A DNA stretch of 64,000 bases from Larix kaempferi (taxonomy: Eukaryota; Streptophyta; Pinopsida; Pinales; Pinaceae), in NCBI GenBank assembly GCA_027924585.1, contig BSBM01000140.1, positions 8,481,001 through 8,545,000 on the forward strand, read 5' to 3'. Below, piece after piece: positions 11,671 to 23,627 of the stretch. Under the pieces are notes generated by a model that was given only the letters and a program-made list of their open reading frames with translations, ran no database searches and was not told where the DNA came from. A program made the position numbers and the translations under genes. Every line of letters starts with the position of its first letter. Position 1 is the stretch's first letter.

Positions 11671-12004
11671 CGATCAGCAGTATCGTCATCACACGATCAG
11701 TAGCATCGTTATCACACGATCAGCAGCATCGTCATCACACGATCAGCAGCATCGTCATCACATGATCAGCAGCATCGTCATCACACGATCAGCAGCATCG
11801 TCATCACACGATCAGCAGCATCGTCATCACACGATCAGCAGCATCGTCATCACACGATCAGCAACATCGTCATCACACGATCAGCAGCATCGTCATCACA
11901 CGATCAGCAGCATCGTCATCACACGATCAGCAGCATCGTCATCACACGATCAGCAGCATCGTCATCACACAATCAGCAGCATCGTCATCACACGATCAGC
12001 AGCA
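11671..12004 (-). repeat. 23-bp tandem array, about 14 units (copy B)
   Basis: The unit CGATCAGCAGCATCGTCATCACA repeats with single-base variants. Because 23 is not a multiple of three, the three frames interleave and give a 69-bp super-period of meaningless open frame on +. The counterpart in copy A (6761-6872) has only about five units, so the array has expanded here or contracted there. Confidence 0.95.
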
Positions 12005-12039
12005 TACTTGATCCTTCCTTTCGGAATTACTGGATCAAT

Positions 12040-13215
12040 CTCATCATAATCATATTTAAGACTATCCTTCCTTTCGGAATTACTAGATTTACTGTCTAAG
12101 GATGATTAGTCCAACTACAATCATATTTAAGACTATCCCTCCTGGATTTGCTGTCTAAGGATGATTAGTCCAACTACAATCATATTTAAGACTATCCCTC
12201 CTGGATTTGTTGTCTAAGGATGATTAGTCCAACTACAATCATATTTAAGACTATCCCTCCTGGATTTGCTGTCTAAGGATGATTAGTCCAACCACAATTC
12301 ATTTAGGACTATCCTTCCTTTCGGAATTACTGGATTTACTGTCCAAGGATGATTTAATCCACTCAATTCATTTAGGACTATCCTTCCTTTCGGAATTACT
12401 GGATTTACTGTCCAAGGATGATTTAATCCAACCACAATTCATTTAGGACTATCCTTCCTTTCGGAATTACTGGATTTACTGTCCAAGGATGATTTAATCC
12501 ACTCAATTCATTTAGGACTATCCTTCCTTTCGGAATTACTGGATTTACTGTCCAAGGATGATTTAATCCACTCAATTCATTTAGGACTATCCTTCCTTTC
12601 GGAATTACTGGATTTACTGTCCAAGGATGATTTAATCCACTCAATTCATTTAGGACTATCCTTCCTTTCGGAATTACTGGATTTACTGTCCAAGGATGAT
12701 TTAATCCACTGATTTCATTCTCGAAGACCTCACGTCTACGGCTCTCTTTAGGACTGACAGTCCAGGGATGATCCAATCCCCTCAAGTCCATCAAGGACTT
12801 CATTCTCGGAGACCTCACGTCTATGGCTCTCTTTAGGACTGAAAGTCCAGGGATGATCCAATCCCCTCAACTGTCCGCTAAGGACTTCATTCTCGGAGAC
12901 CTCACGTCTACGGCTCTCTTTAGGACTGAAGGTCCAGGGATGATCCAATCCCTTCAACTGTCCGCTAAGGACTTCATTCTCGGAGACCTCACGTCTACGG
13001 CTCTCTTTAGGACTGAAGGTCCAGGGATGATCCAATCCCCTCAACTGTCCACTAAGGACTTCATTCTCGGAGACCTTACGTCTACGGTTCTCTTTAGGAC
13101 TGAAAGTCCAGGGATGATCCAATCCCCTCAACTGTCCACTAAGGACTTCATTCTCGGAGACCTTACGTCTACGGTTCTCTTTAGGACTGAAAGTCCAGGG
13201 ATGATCCAATCCCCT
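12040..13215 (-). repeat. 60-69-bp and 87-bp minisatellite blocks (copy B)
   Basis: The first block (to about 12710) repeats TTTAGGACTATCCTTCC with starts at 12302, 12371, 12442, 12511, 12580 and 12649, a period of about 69 bp; shorter relatives precede it. The second block repeats CATTCTCGGAGACC with starts at 12801, 12888 and 12975, a period of 87 bp, about five units. The second block is the reverse-strand relative of the 68/87-bp units of copy A. Long open frames across both blocks are repeat artefacts. Confidence 0.93.
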
Positions 13216-13249
13216 TCTGTATTCTCATCTATACAAGAGCAGTTATCAC

Positions 13250-14000
13250 ATTAGCATGTATTCTCACCAATACATCAAAACATGTATACATTACACCAAA
13301 ACATGTATACATCACAACTAGCATGTATTCTTACTAATACATTAAAACATGTATACATCACATCTAGCATGTATTCTTACTAATACATCTAACATCAAAA
13401 CATGTATACATCACAACTAGCATGTATTCTTACTAATACATCAAAACATGTATACATCACATCTAGCATGTATTCTTACTAATACATCTAACATCAAAAC
13501 ATGTATACATCACAACTAGCATGTATTCTTACTAATACATCAAAACATGTATACATCACATCTAGCATGTATTCTTACTAATACATCTAACATCAAAACA
13601 TGTATACATCACAACTAGCATGTATTCTTACTAATACATCAAAACATGTATACATCACATCTAGCATGTATTCTTACTAATACATCTAACATCAAAACAT
13701 GTATACATCACAACTAGCATGTATTCTTACTAATACATCAAAACATGTATACATCACATCTAGCATGTATTCTTACTAATACATCTAACATCAAAACATG
13801 TATACATCACAACTAGCATGTATTCTTACTAATACATCAAAACATGTATACATCACATCTAGCATGTATTCTTACTAATACATCTAACATCAAAACATGT
13901 ATACATCACAACTAGCATGTATTCTTACTAATACATCAAAACATGTATACATCACATCTAGCATGTATTCTTACTAATACATCTAACATCAAAACATGTA
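13250..14000 (-). repeat. 99-bp tandem array, about seven units (copy B)
   Basis: CATCTAGCATG recurs at 13361, 13460, 13559, 13658 and so on, exactly every 99 bp. Each unit holds two sub-units built around GCATGTATTCTTACTAATAC and AAAACATGTATACATCAC. Later units look almost identical, which indicates recent expansion. The corresponding part of copy A (about 6410-6640) has only a few diverged units. Confidence 0.95.
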
Positions 14001-14159
14001 TAAGTAAAACTAAGTATTCTAAGTAAGAGAGTCCTAAATCTAAATATTTCTAAGTAACTGGGTGTAGAGAACAGGTTACCTCATCAACGACCTTGTTGTT
14101 TGATGAGACAATCTCATCAGTAGTGACTATACTACTCCCCCTTTCGAGGAGGGTCCTTT

Positions 14160-15100
14160 TGAACTACACCAAGCTTGTCTCGGAAGTATTCAAACTTCAC
14201 TCGAGACAGAGGTTTGTTTGGTAACTTCTTCACTTGACGTAGAGGCTTGGTTAGTACAACGGTAACCTGTTACAAATTCAAACTTTTAGAGTTCCTTTCT
14301 GTGTCATACTGATACAACTCTAAATATCACATAGGATCTCAGTTGGTTCTATCTCTAAGTCAAACAATCCTAAAGCCAAACTTCTTCACAACTATCAGAG
14401 CAAGCAGCCATATATTCCGCTTGTGCTGAGAGTCACACTAGACTGCTTCCAGCTAAACCACGAGATCATGGCTAATCCCAGACAATAACATCCTCTCGAT
14501 GTGTTCTTCTTGTCTGAAACACTTCCTGCCCAAACAGAATCTGAATAGCCATCTGAAGTCATGATCTTCAAGATAGCCTAGATCAAATTCTATCGTGTCC
14601 TTTATGTGCCTCATCACATGCTTTGCAACTATCAGGTAAACATATCTAGTTTCCACTAGATACTAACTCAAGGTGTTCATAACAAAGCATATATCTAACC
14701 TAGTATATGTTATATATATCAAAGACCCAATAATTCGACTGTACAGAGTTATATCCACTAACTTTGATGAGTTATCCCCTAACAGCTTCAAGCTGGAATC
14801 CATAAGAGTGGCCATTCCAACACCTCAAGTCATATTTCTCATCATACTTTCCCTGGTTGAGAAATGTTCCTTCTGAGCCTTGCCATACTTCCAGACCTAG
14901 GAAGTAAAGCATTAATTTGAGATCTTTCATTTTTCATTTCTGCATTGAATGAACTTCTGCATATCTATCTGTGCCATCTCTCCTTAGATGGGTCTACTGA
15001 TATGAGCCTCAATATCATTCGAACTCTGTAGTGAGTTCCTTCTTGCATCCATGTCATATGTGTATCATATTCAACCTTGTAGCAAAGGTTGAGATCCACA
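14160..15100 (-). pseudogene. Degenerate Copia RT C-terminus and RNase H (copy B)
   Basis: The - strand shows the same broken Copia blocks as copy A, including LIVAKHVMRHIKDTIEFDLG, an RNase H-like region and SRDLP-type tails. They are interrupted by stops and frameshifts. Upstream on - (15100-18006) lie the leader and filler sequences without any recognized gene; sequence near 15570-15910 matches 2489-2780 of copy A in reverse. Confidence 0.75.
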
Positions 15101-18006
15101 TCACCCATGGTGATTATTTATTATCGATCCTAGTTACCTATACAGAACCTGATTCATACTTCTTCTTTAATTACACCATACTTGGAGCAAACATCTTGTT
15201 GTGATTCTCTTCCCCTTTCTAAGAGAAACTTCTAGCCATGAGCCTTCTATATTTTGTTTGATTTGTAAATCTTCTTGTTTGAACATCCACCACTTGTACG
15301 GTGTCCATCATTCTTCATGACCTTTCCTACAAATCAAAATTAAGTACATGATTAGTAATACTTCATAATCATCAAAAGATAACCTATTATGCATACAGAT
15401 ATCATTTACATAGTGATGCAACTATTTTGACCAATACTTTGGCACAACACTTTCCCATATCCTGTATGCATACAGTGGCTATCTAGATGCCTTCCATCTC
15501 TACCAGAACATACTATCGAGAGTGTGCACAACTCTCAGCATGTCAGCAAAGAGGTTTCATTCTAAGCAAAAATGGAATGTTTGTCCAACTTACCAAACAT
15601 ATGCACATTAGTTGTATACTGTTCAATACTCTATGAATGTTTACACTCAGCATTATATATTCTAGGAATACAAATATGCATGCAGGCAATATCATTACTA
15701 TTTCAAATAGCAACTCAAATACTTATCTTTTATGTTTGTGTGGCTGCCTCCCGCTTGATCTTCTGTATGTCTTTTGAACTTCTATTCATTCTGTACCACT
15801 GTGCATGCTCAAGAGTCATCCTCATGATCTCATACACAAACATACACTCATTAGTATATTCTAAATGCTATCAAAACATTATAGTACTAAATAATCTTGA
15901 AAACGTATAGTCATGATTATAGTTAATAAACATTAGTATTCAAGATTTCAGGGAAGTCTTCTTTTACTCATGCATATCATTGATAAGAGATATAATATAC
16001 ATAATCCCTTGATTACTAACTTTATGAATGAGCATGACCAATCATTCCAAGTATACTTATATAAGGGATCCTAACACAAGGTAAGATTCATGGGAAACAT
16101 ACCTGGATTAGCATACCTACTTGGTTATGTACAACATACCTAAACAACCTCTTCAATGATTTAGAGATCCTGAGCTAGAACCTGCATGTCTCATAGGTTA
16201 AGCATAATATAACAAAGTCATACATACCTCGTAAGTAGAACAAAGATTATGGATGAGTCTTTGTCTTCATGTTTTCATGGTCATGAAGCCTGATTTGTCT
16301 TTTGTGATGTACCTGTATCTTGTTAGCAGACAACCTCAACCTCACACAACACCATAATGCATTAGTACAATCATAAGTGTCAACACCCTAACCAATGAAT
16401 ATCTTCTATCATGCATTCATAATTTTGTTAAGGTGATACAACAAATCTAAAATCAAGATTGTACTAACTGTAATAATCATGAAGACAAACATACCATAAA
16501 CTTAATCATGAACAAATCTCAAAACATACCTCGATGAGTCATACCTGTCGAGATCGCTTGTAATCTCCTTATGTAAAGCCTTAGCCTCATCTCCCTCTGA
16601 AACATGAACTCCTTCACTTATGTAGGTGACCAATCCATCTTCTTCTAGGATTAACCCTATCCACTTGATTTGCAAGAACTGGACCTGGAGCTAGATATGG
16701 GTTTGTCAGAGAAACCCCAAAAATTCAAACTTTGAATTTCAGACTTCCGAAAGGATAGAAATATGCGCCTTGATGAGCTGATCAAACTGATATATTTAGA
16801 ATTTGAAAACTGCAAAGTTTTACTCCTCAATTTTGCCTTTGAAACTTTCGGATTCACTGGACGTGACCCTGAACTGGGGTTTGATGAATCCCACTCTTTT
16901 GCCCCATCAAAAAGTTTGAACCAAAGCTCTAAGCTTCTATTTTTCTGAGGAGCTTCTAGCCGTGGTCACAGATTTCAAAAATTCCCATTTTTACAGAAGC
17001 CCTAATTTTCCACTTTTCTGATCAAAGTCCCGAACTAGGGTTTAATCAAGCCCGGCCTTCTGCCCAACCAAAAATTCTGATCTTGGTCTCTAAATTTCTA
17101 TTTTGATGAGTAGCATCCATCCGTGGTCTCCGATTACAAAAATTCCAACTTTCTTCAAAGCCCTAAATTTCGGAAGCCATGAATGAAGGTACTAAAAAAA
17201 ATAATTCTGTTTTGACAGAAATATGTACCTGATTGTTTCTGGTGTAACTATGAAATTTTTGATCCACAGGGTCTGAAAAAGTTTTCTGAGATAGCCTGAC
17301 CTGTTATCTTTCCATCCTGACAGGTCTGACCTCAATTGGATGTTCTGAGAGAGAGTTATGCCAAATGTCGCAACGTGACCTGTTTTGGGAAAATACAGGA
17401 GAGCGAACTTGTACGGTGTGCCACGTGTCACTGTTTGACCTTCGGCCTCTGAAAAAGTTTTTTGAGATAGCTCGGCCTGTTATATTTCCATACTGATAGG
17501 TCTGACCTCAATTGGATTCTCTGAGAGAGAGTTATGCCAAGTGTCGCAACGTGACCTGTTTATGGGATAATACAGGAGAGCGAACTTGTACGGCGTGCCA
17601 CGTGTCACTGGTTCAACTTCGGCCTCTGAAAACGTTTTCTGAGATAGTACAGTCTGTGTACTACCTGTCACTTTTCACGAAATTTCATTTGGAGCTTCCT
17701 AGCCCAAGTTATGACCTTTTTCCCAAGGTCACCTGATTTTGACTCAGATCTGGAAGAGGCAGAAACCCTATATTGTACAGATCATAAATCACAAAGTACA
17801 ACGAATTAGAGGTTATCCTTTGGACACAAGGTACCTAGAGATATTAGCTTAGTCCTGTAACAATTTCATATCCGAAAAATTCTCCAAAACGGATTTATAG
17901 CGAAAGTGCTACGATGACTGGTTTTTGCTATGTAAAACCCTAACCTTCAAATTGTCGTAAGTAAAGCAAGTGTCTTTAGTGCCATACCTTGTCTTCCTTC
18001 AGGTTA

Positions 18007-18018
18007 GCTCTGATACCA
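18007..18018 (-). other. Primer binding site of copy B
   Basis: The + strand reads GCTCTGATACCA, so - reads TGGTATCAGAGC, directly after the LTR-terminal CA. It is the initiator tRNA-Met type, as in copy A. Confidence 0.93.
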
Positions 18019-18622
18019 TGTTAAAATTCAATATGATAAGACAGAAAATAGTAGAATTACATTCCATTTCACAATAATAGCATATACAGGATCACTGAAG
18101 AAACAACAAGCATAGCATAAACACAAGAGACAGAGATTTATCCTGGGAAACCCTCATGGGGTAGAAAACCCAGCAAAGCTTCCTCAATATAGATGACCAG
18201 CAATATACAAAGATGCAAACCCTGAGCATAAGCTCCTTCTCCTCCATAGCAGAACTCTCCTCCACAAATGCGCCTTTCTCAAGTGAGTGAGTGTATGTAA
18301 TGAGGAACACACCTCCTCTATTTATACACTACTCTGATATGTATTTTACACAAGTACACGTAGGCTCGTATTTAACCAATAGGTTAAATACCCCACTACA
18401 ACTAACTGGTCCGACCCCTCTAGGGTGGTCTAATAACCCTTTGACCCACATAACACATACAGGGCCGACCCCTACTAGGGAAGTCTAATAACCCGAGTTA
18501 CCACATTCCGACGGAGGAATAAACATCTCCGGATATACAATAAGATCTTCACGGAGGAATGAAACATCTCCGGAATAATAAAGTACAAATATAATATTCT
18601 TTGAAGTTACAATATCTCAACA
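18019..18622 (-). repeat. 5' LTR of copy B (604 bp)
   Basis: It has the same length and ends as 10902-11505. I see four mismatches: two near the internal end and two around 18394-18411. It is followed on the right by the second CCTGC target duplication (18623-18627), after which G1 resumes. Confidence 0.95.
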
Positions 18623-19500
18623 CCTGCAGGTCCTACATGAAATTGCAAAAGAATATTATCAGTTTCTTCCTTCTCTAAACATCTAAGAAAAACACCATAA
18701 TAATTCTTCCTAAACAAAACCCCATCTATGAATTGATATGGTGTAGATTTTAACCTTAAAGCTCTACATTTTTTAAATTCAATGGTTTCAGGAGCAAACC
18801 CATGGGTAAGGAAGAACTTAATTTCATCATACCATTCGGATGTTTGAGTTGTGATAACATTAACATAACCTGTTGTTGTAATCTCCTCTTGTTCCCACTC
18901 AATCTGTTGTTGTACATGATCATTTGATTGAGCGGTAAGTAGACATAAGCCTTGGCCTTTCACGATCTTTGTTGGTCTGATCTCCAAATCATACTCTTGC
19001 AGATCTGTCATCCAATGAGCTCTCTTTTCACCTAGATCCTTCTGAGCCAGAACATTTCTGATAGCTACATAAGGAACAATGCCTTTAGTCTGAGATTTCA
19101 ATAAATATGGTCTAAAATGTTTTACCGATTTACAGACCTTGTAAGCTTGTTTATCGATCTGGAAGTAGTTGAGTTCTGCTCCTTTGAACGTGGATCTCAT
19201 GAATGAAATATGGATTTCAGCATCATTCTCATGTTTCTGTGTAAGGACAGCGGCATAGAAGAAATCAGTAGCAAACCCATACAAAATAAAATCTTTGCTG
19301 AAGTTTGGAGACATCAGAGAGTGGGCTTCCGCAATGGCTCTCCAGATTTCAAAAAAGGCATTTATTTGTTCCTCGGACCACTTGAACTGGGCATATTTTT
19401 AACCAATTGTTGCAATGGCTTAACAATTTGAGCAAAATTCGGAACAAATCTACGAACGAAATTAATCTTACCAATAAAATATTGCATGGATTTACGTGAA
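18623..19500 (-). pseudogene. G1 Gypsy-type RNase H, tether and start of integrase
   Basis: On - the frame gives a FATDFFYAAVL segment (the usual DASxxGxGAVLxQ region with its Asp), a FKGAELNYFQIDKQAY block where the expected Glu of the TExExLA motif is replaced, a HFRPYLL block and the WMTDLQEYDLEIRP tether. KGQGLC follows, as in Tat-related elements, then an integrase N-terminal zinc region that stops at the copy B insertion. A frameshift near 19310 separates it from RT. The missing RNase H acidic residue suggests inactivity even apart from the stops. Confidence 0.8.
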
Positions 19501-20387
19501 ATGGGTAGGCCGATCTTCGCAATGGCTTATGTGCGTTATGGATCAATGATCATGCCTTCTTTCGAAACAATAAAACCCAACAACTTACCTTCGATGACTG
19601 CAAATATAGATTTTTTCGGGTTCAAGGAGATTCCATATCTTTTGCAGCGCTCAAACACCTGTTTCAGAGCAGACAAATGTTCATGTCATTTTTTAGAATA
19701 AATGGTAATATCATCTAAATATAGAATGAAAAAATTGTGCATCAATCCCCTAAAAGCTATGTCCATAGCTATTTGAAAGGTAGCGCCAATGTTTATCATC
19801 CCAAAAGGCATTCGCCTATAGGCAAAGGTTCCCCAAGGGGTCCTAAAAGCTATTTTTAGTTGATCATCAGGGGAAACTAGGACTTGGTTATATCCTAAGA
19901 AGCCATCAAGGAGAGAAAACATCTCAGACCCTACTACTTTCTGTAGAATCTTCTCCATTGGAGGAACAGGGTATTTGTTCTTTTCAGAAGCTCTGCTTAA
20001 GTTCCTAAAATCAACACAGAGTCTAATCTCCCCATTCTTCTTGCCAATAGGTACCAGGTTAGCAATGCACTGTGTGTGTCTGACAGGGAATACAATTCGT
20101 GCTGCTAGTAATTTCTCAAGCTCCTTCTTGACAGAGGGTTCCAGACTGGGATGCATCTTCCTTAAATTTTGCTGATAAAGTTTTACCTCAGGTTTCACTG
20201 GTATATTATGGTGCATGATACTAGTGTCAAAAGTTTTGAGTTCATCATATGTCCATGCAAAGACATATTTGAACTCTTTGCACAGTTTGATAAAAGCTCT
20301 CTTTTCCTCAGTAGAGCAATCAACCCCTAGATTGATGAAATGAGGGTTTTGTTCAATTCCTAGGATGTCTGGCTCATAGTTGAGGGA
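19500..20387 (-). pseudogene. G1 reverse transcriptase
   Basis: The RT fingers and palm are clear on -. They include KKELEKLLAARIVFPV, VPIGKKNGEIRLCVDFRNL, FSLLDGFLGYNQV, FRTPWGTFAYRRMPFGM, and the catalytic FILYLDDITIYSKK at about 19690-19730. The frame is continuous upstream into the protease/RNase H segment apart from one TGA at about 20387. Stops follow the YLDD block (TGA near 19682, then several near 19500-19560). The active-site Asp pair is intact, but the polyprotein is not. Confidence 0.88.
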
Positions 20388-21660
20388 TCAACTCTGAGTT
20401 TTATAGTTGGTCTTTTTCTTGAAATTATCTTGCAGGTTGTAGTATTTCTCCAGGTTGATGACTGATTTAGGGATAAGACTGGAAAGATGAGTGGAATCAG
20501 CCAGAGACTTCTCACGCTCAGCCTCATCTATTGCCACATCTTTAAAAGTGTCTTGTGATGTAAGAAAGTCTAATATTTGTTGGTCATCATCAAAGACCTT
20601 CCAATTAGTCACATTATCAGGAACAGAAGGCCTATACATAAGTTCAATTGAAAAAGTGTTAGGGGACAAACCCTCTGGTGGGATCAACCTGGATGCAATA
20701 TTAGCCAGTAAATCTACATCAAAATTATGTGATGTGGGGACTGACTTAATATTAAATGCAGAGAAAGAATTAGTTAAGTCCCTTACCATTTTTTGATATT
20801 TAATCAAACGAGGAGACAAACAATGGATTTTGTTTCTCACCTGTTTTACTATAATCTCAGAATCTCCATAGCATTCAATTACTTGGGCACCCATGTCAAT
20901 TTCCTTCCTGAGTCCTTGGACCAAGACCTCATACTCAGCTATGTTGTTGGTGCATTCAAACTCAAGTCTACAGGAAATCATAGTTTTGGTTCCTTTTGGA
21001 TCAATCAAGACACAACCTGTACCAGCTCCATCTTTAGACCTAGAGACATCAAAAAATAGAGTCCATGTATTCAAATCTATCCTAAAATTAGTATTTACAT
21101 TGTATACATTATGTACAATAGTACCTGAGAATGGAACATCAATAAGATTGACAATTTGGGAATTGTTATGTGCACTCTCGGCTGGTGACAAATCCACAGG
21201 TAGGTCCCCAAAGAATGTATCGAAAGTGTAATGTTCCACATGGGAACTAAAGTATGCAGCAGGCTCACTAGGATCATTTAAGTCTATGACAATTCGTTTC
21301 ATATAAGGTTCCCTGCTGATTTTAATTATGTTTGGTCTTCCATTGTAGGGAAGCCATAAGTGGGACCAGTCTGTAGCGAAGTAGCCTTTGAGCTTCTCTG
21401 ACCAATCTCTACTCAACCACATTCCATACATTTCAGGGATGTCATCCAAAATAATATCCACAGTCTGGTGGATCCTAGGGTTAGCAGATAGTGTCATCAA
21501 AACATTCTTTAGTTCTCCCACCACCCTAAATTTGGATCTATCAAGTTGGACAATTTGAGTAGGGCAGGGCTCCCAAGAGGCATTCAATTTTTTGCAGACA
21601 GATAGAGGCATCACATTGGATGAAGCCCCTGAATGTATCATACAATTATGGACATTTCTA
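20388..21660 (-). pseudogene. G1 aspartic protease plus archaeal-type RNase H placed before RT
   Basis: From about 21641 on - the protease motif reads MIHSGASSNVMP; the catalytic Asp of D-S-G-A is replaced by His. A linker of about 180 residues follows. The RNase H domain (about 20682-21068) reads LFFDVSRSKDGAGTGCVLI, with acidic residues in FFD, NNIAEYE, CYGDSE and FDVDLLANIASRL, all four present. This is the additional RNase H of plant Gypsy elements. Its place between protease and RT differs from the textbook Tat order, where it sits between the first RNase H and integrase. The frame joins RT after a single TGA. Confidence 0.82.
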
Positions 21661-21752
21661 TTGAAAACTTCAAAAGTAAGAAAGAAAGGAGGTGTTTTCT
21701 TGCCACCTGGTTTCTGATTTCCAGGTTTAGAGTATGTCTCTAGATTGTTGTT

Positions 21753-23465
21753 CTAAGATTCCCTAGGCTTGTTGACAATCATGCCTTTAGGTAGACTATC
21801 TCTCATTGCAGGGATTTTCAGAAGCTCAAAAAGAGAAATGTTGGCTTTCGCTCTTTTCAAGTCGTCAATCAGACTATATTCTATTTCAGGAATTACAGTG
21901 TCCTTATGTGTTGGTGCTTTACCTCTGTTCAGTGTGGGTGTTGAAGTGGAAGCTTCTTGTGTGGGCTGTCCTTTACTCCTTGTATTATAGGGATGTTGGA
22001 CATTGAAGACAACCTCGGGTGCATATTCCTCCTCAGCCATGGGAAGTTCTGAAAAGAATCTAATTGTGTTTATCTATTGATCTTCTACTTCATCTGGTGG
22101 TTTAAGATCTTGATTCTCTTGTGGGTTTTCATCTTGTTGATCAAGAGAATTATGTGATTCTGAAACCAAAGCCTTAAAGATAGAGATAATTTCTTCATAG
22201 TTCAATACTTCATCAGGATTAGGTGGGACTTTGTTTTGTGGTGGTTGGTAAGGTCTTCTGAGAGGTTGTCTATTGAACCCCCTGTTATTGTTATGGTTTT
22301 CTGTGTTGCCCTTCTTAAGTTCTACCATTTCATTTGAGATCTTTTGGAGGAAATTTTTCATGTCAGTCATCTCAAATGGGTCCTTGTTTTGCACTGTGGG
22401 TTTTGGAGTATTTTCTTTCTTTCTTTTGGAGGTAGAAGGTTGTTCAGCTGGAGTATCAGGGTTATCTTTCAAACAAAATATATCTTTTTCAACATGGATA
22501 GCCTCAACAAAGGCCTCCTGCAAGCTAGCTTTGCATGATCTTTTTACCCACATAGCAATGGGAACAAGTAAACCTTTAACATAATAAGCAACCAGCAGTT
22601 CTTCTGCAGGAAGAACAGTGGCAAGGATTCTATTTTTCAAGTATGAAAACCTTTGATTATAATCTTTAACTCTTTCCTTGCCTCTGATTTTCATTTAGGA
22701 AAAGTATATGATCAAGTCTTCTGGATTCTTGTCATCTCCAAACTTCTGGATGAACATTTTTTCAAAGTCATCCCATGAAGAGATGGATCTGGCTTCCAAG
22801 GCAAAGTACCAAGTGGATGCTTTTCCTTGGAAGGTGTAAGGAAACAATCTACAAACTACATCTTCATGAATGACATTCCTAAGTATGATGGCCTCCATAA
22901 AAATTTTAATATGATCAAGGGCAAGTGATTTCTCATCAGGGTCGAACTTAGGGAGCCACTTTTCAAGGTTCTTAGGGAGTCTGTGTTGTTCTCCAACTAT
23001 AAACACAACATCCTAGTCTAGCCAGGGTATGTTTCCACCTTCTTCCATGGGTATTTCCTCTGAAGATGAACAAGATGACAACTCACAATCTGATGATTCG
23101 TCAGATGAGGATGATGAAGATGAAGGAGGTGTCGGTGGTGGTCCACCTATGGCAATGTTTGGTTGGTCTTGTTCTGTTTCTCTAAATAATGTATCAAGGT
23201 TGAAATAAAAGAGCAGATTGTGGCGAGGTGAATTATGTTGTTCAAGATTTTGGTCACCTGAATTTCGATTATCTGAATTATTAGCTTGTGGATCTATGTT
23301 TTGGTGATGTTGAATTGATGCTAGTCCAAGATTACGCTCTTCTGCGATTCTTTGTTGTAACCTAGAAACACTATCAGAAGAACCTTTGAGTAATTGTTCG
23401 AGTGTGAGGGGTCCCCTAGTGGGTGATATAAAAAAAATATCGGCCCTCCTAGTTTTCTTGCTCAA
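21753..23465 (-). pseudogene. G1 gag
   Basis: One reading register runs from the ATG at 23465 to about 21753 with in-frame stops near 23010, 22692 and 22074. Landmarks are an acidic serine-rich N-terminal segment, a gag core with WLPKFDPDE, FQGKASTWYFALE, SWDDFEKMFIQKFGD and RVKDYNQRFSYLKNRI, and a Q/N/P-rich C-terminal part without a recognizable CCHC knuckle. The core corresponds to the retrotransposon gag family. A linker with HPYNTRSKGQ leads into protease. The stops show the element is defunct. Confidence 0.85.
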
Positions 23466-23608
23466 TCACAGGGGTAGCAGGAATGACGGTTGGATCTTGC
23501 ACCGATTTTTCAGCATAGGTTGATGCCTGCGTGTGACTACGGGTAACAATCGGTATTCTTGTTGGAGGAGGTCTGTTAGTATTCTATTTAGGCATATCTT
23601 GCTTCTCG

Positions 23609-23625
23609 CCCTCCTTCTAGCGCCA
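23609..23625 (-). other. Primer binding site candidate of G1
   Basis: On - TGGCGCTAGAAGGAGGG begins two bases after the CA end of the LTR (23628). It is a TGGCGC-type site as seen in many plant Gypsy elements. I cannot assign the tRNA from sequence alone. Confidence 0.7.
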
Positions 23626-23627
23626 TT

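Larger units (their letters stand above)
10902..18622 (-). mobile_element. Non-autonomous Copia-derived LTR element, copy B (complete)
   Basis: The element is 7721 bp on -, with 604-bp LTRs at both ends, TG...CA termini, an iMet primer site, a purine tract and a perfect 5-bp TSD. The interior parallels copy A (duplicated leader, dead Copia RT/RNase H, minisatellites). The arrays differ greatly in unit and copy number: 23-, 69-, 87- and 99-bp units here. The two LTRs differ at only four positions by eye. It is the best-preserved member of the family in the window and still has no coding capacity of its own. Confidence 0.95.

Noticed and set aside
11762-12049. 95-codon His/Ser-rich frame
   Set aside because: It is translation of the 23-bp array read through all three phases.
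12423-13254. Repetitive open frames of 131-153 codons on both strands of copy B
   Set aside because: They follow the 69- and 87-bp units of the minisatellite and are not conserved in copy A as proteins.
13250-14000. Regularly spaced repeats that superficially recall a CRISPR array
   Set aside because: The unit is a contiguous 99-bp tandem repeat without unique spacers, in a plant retroelement.
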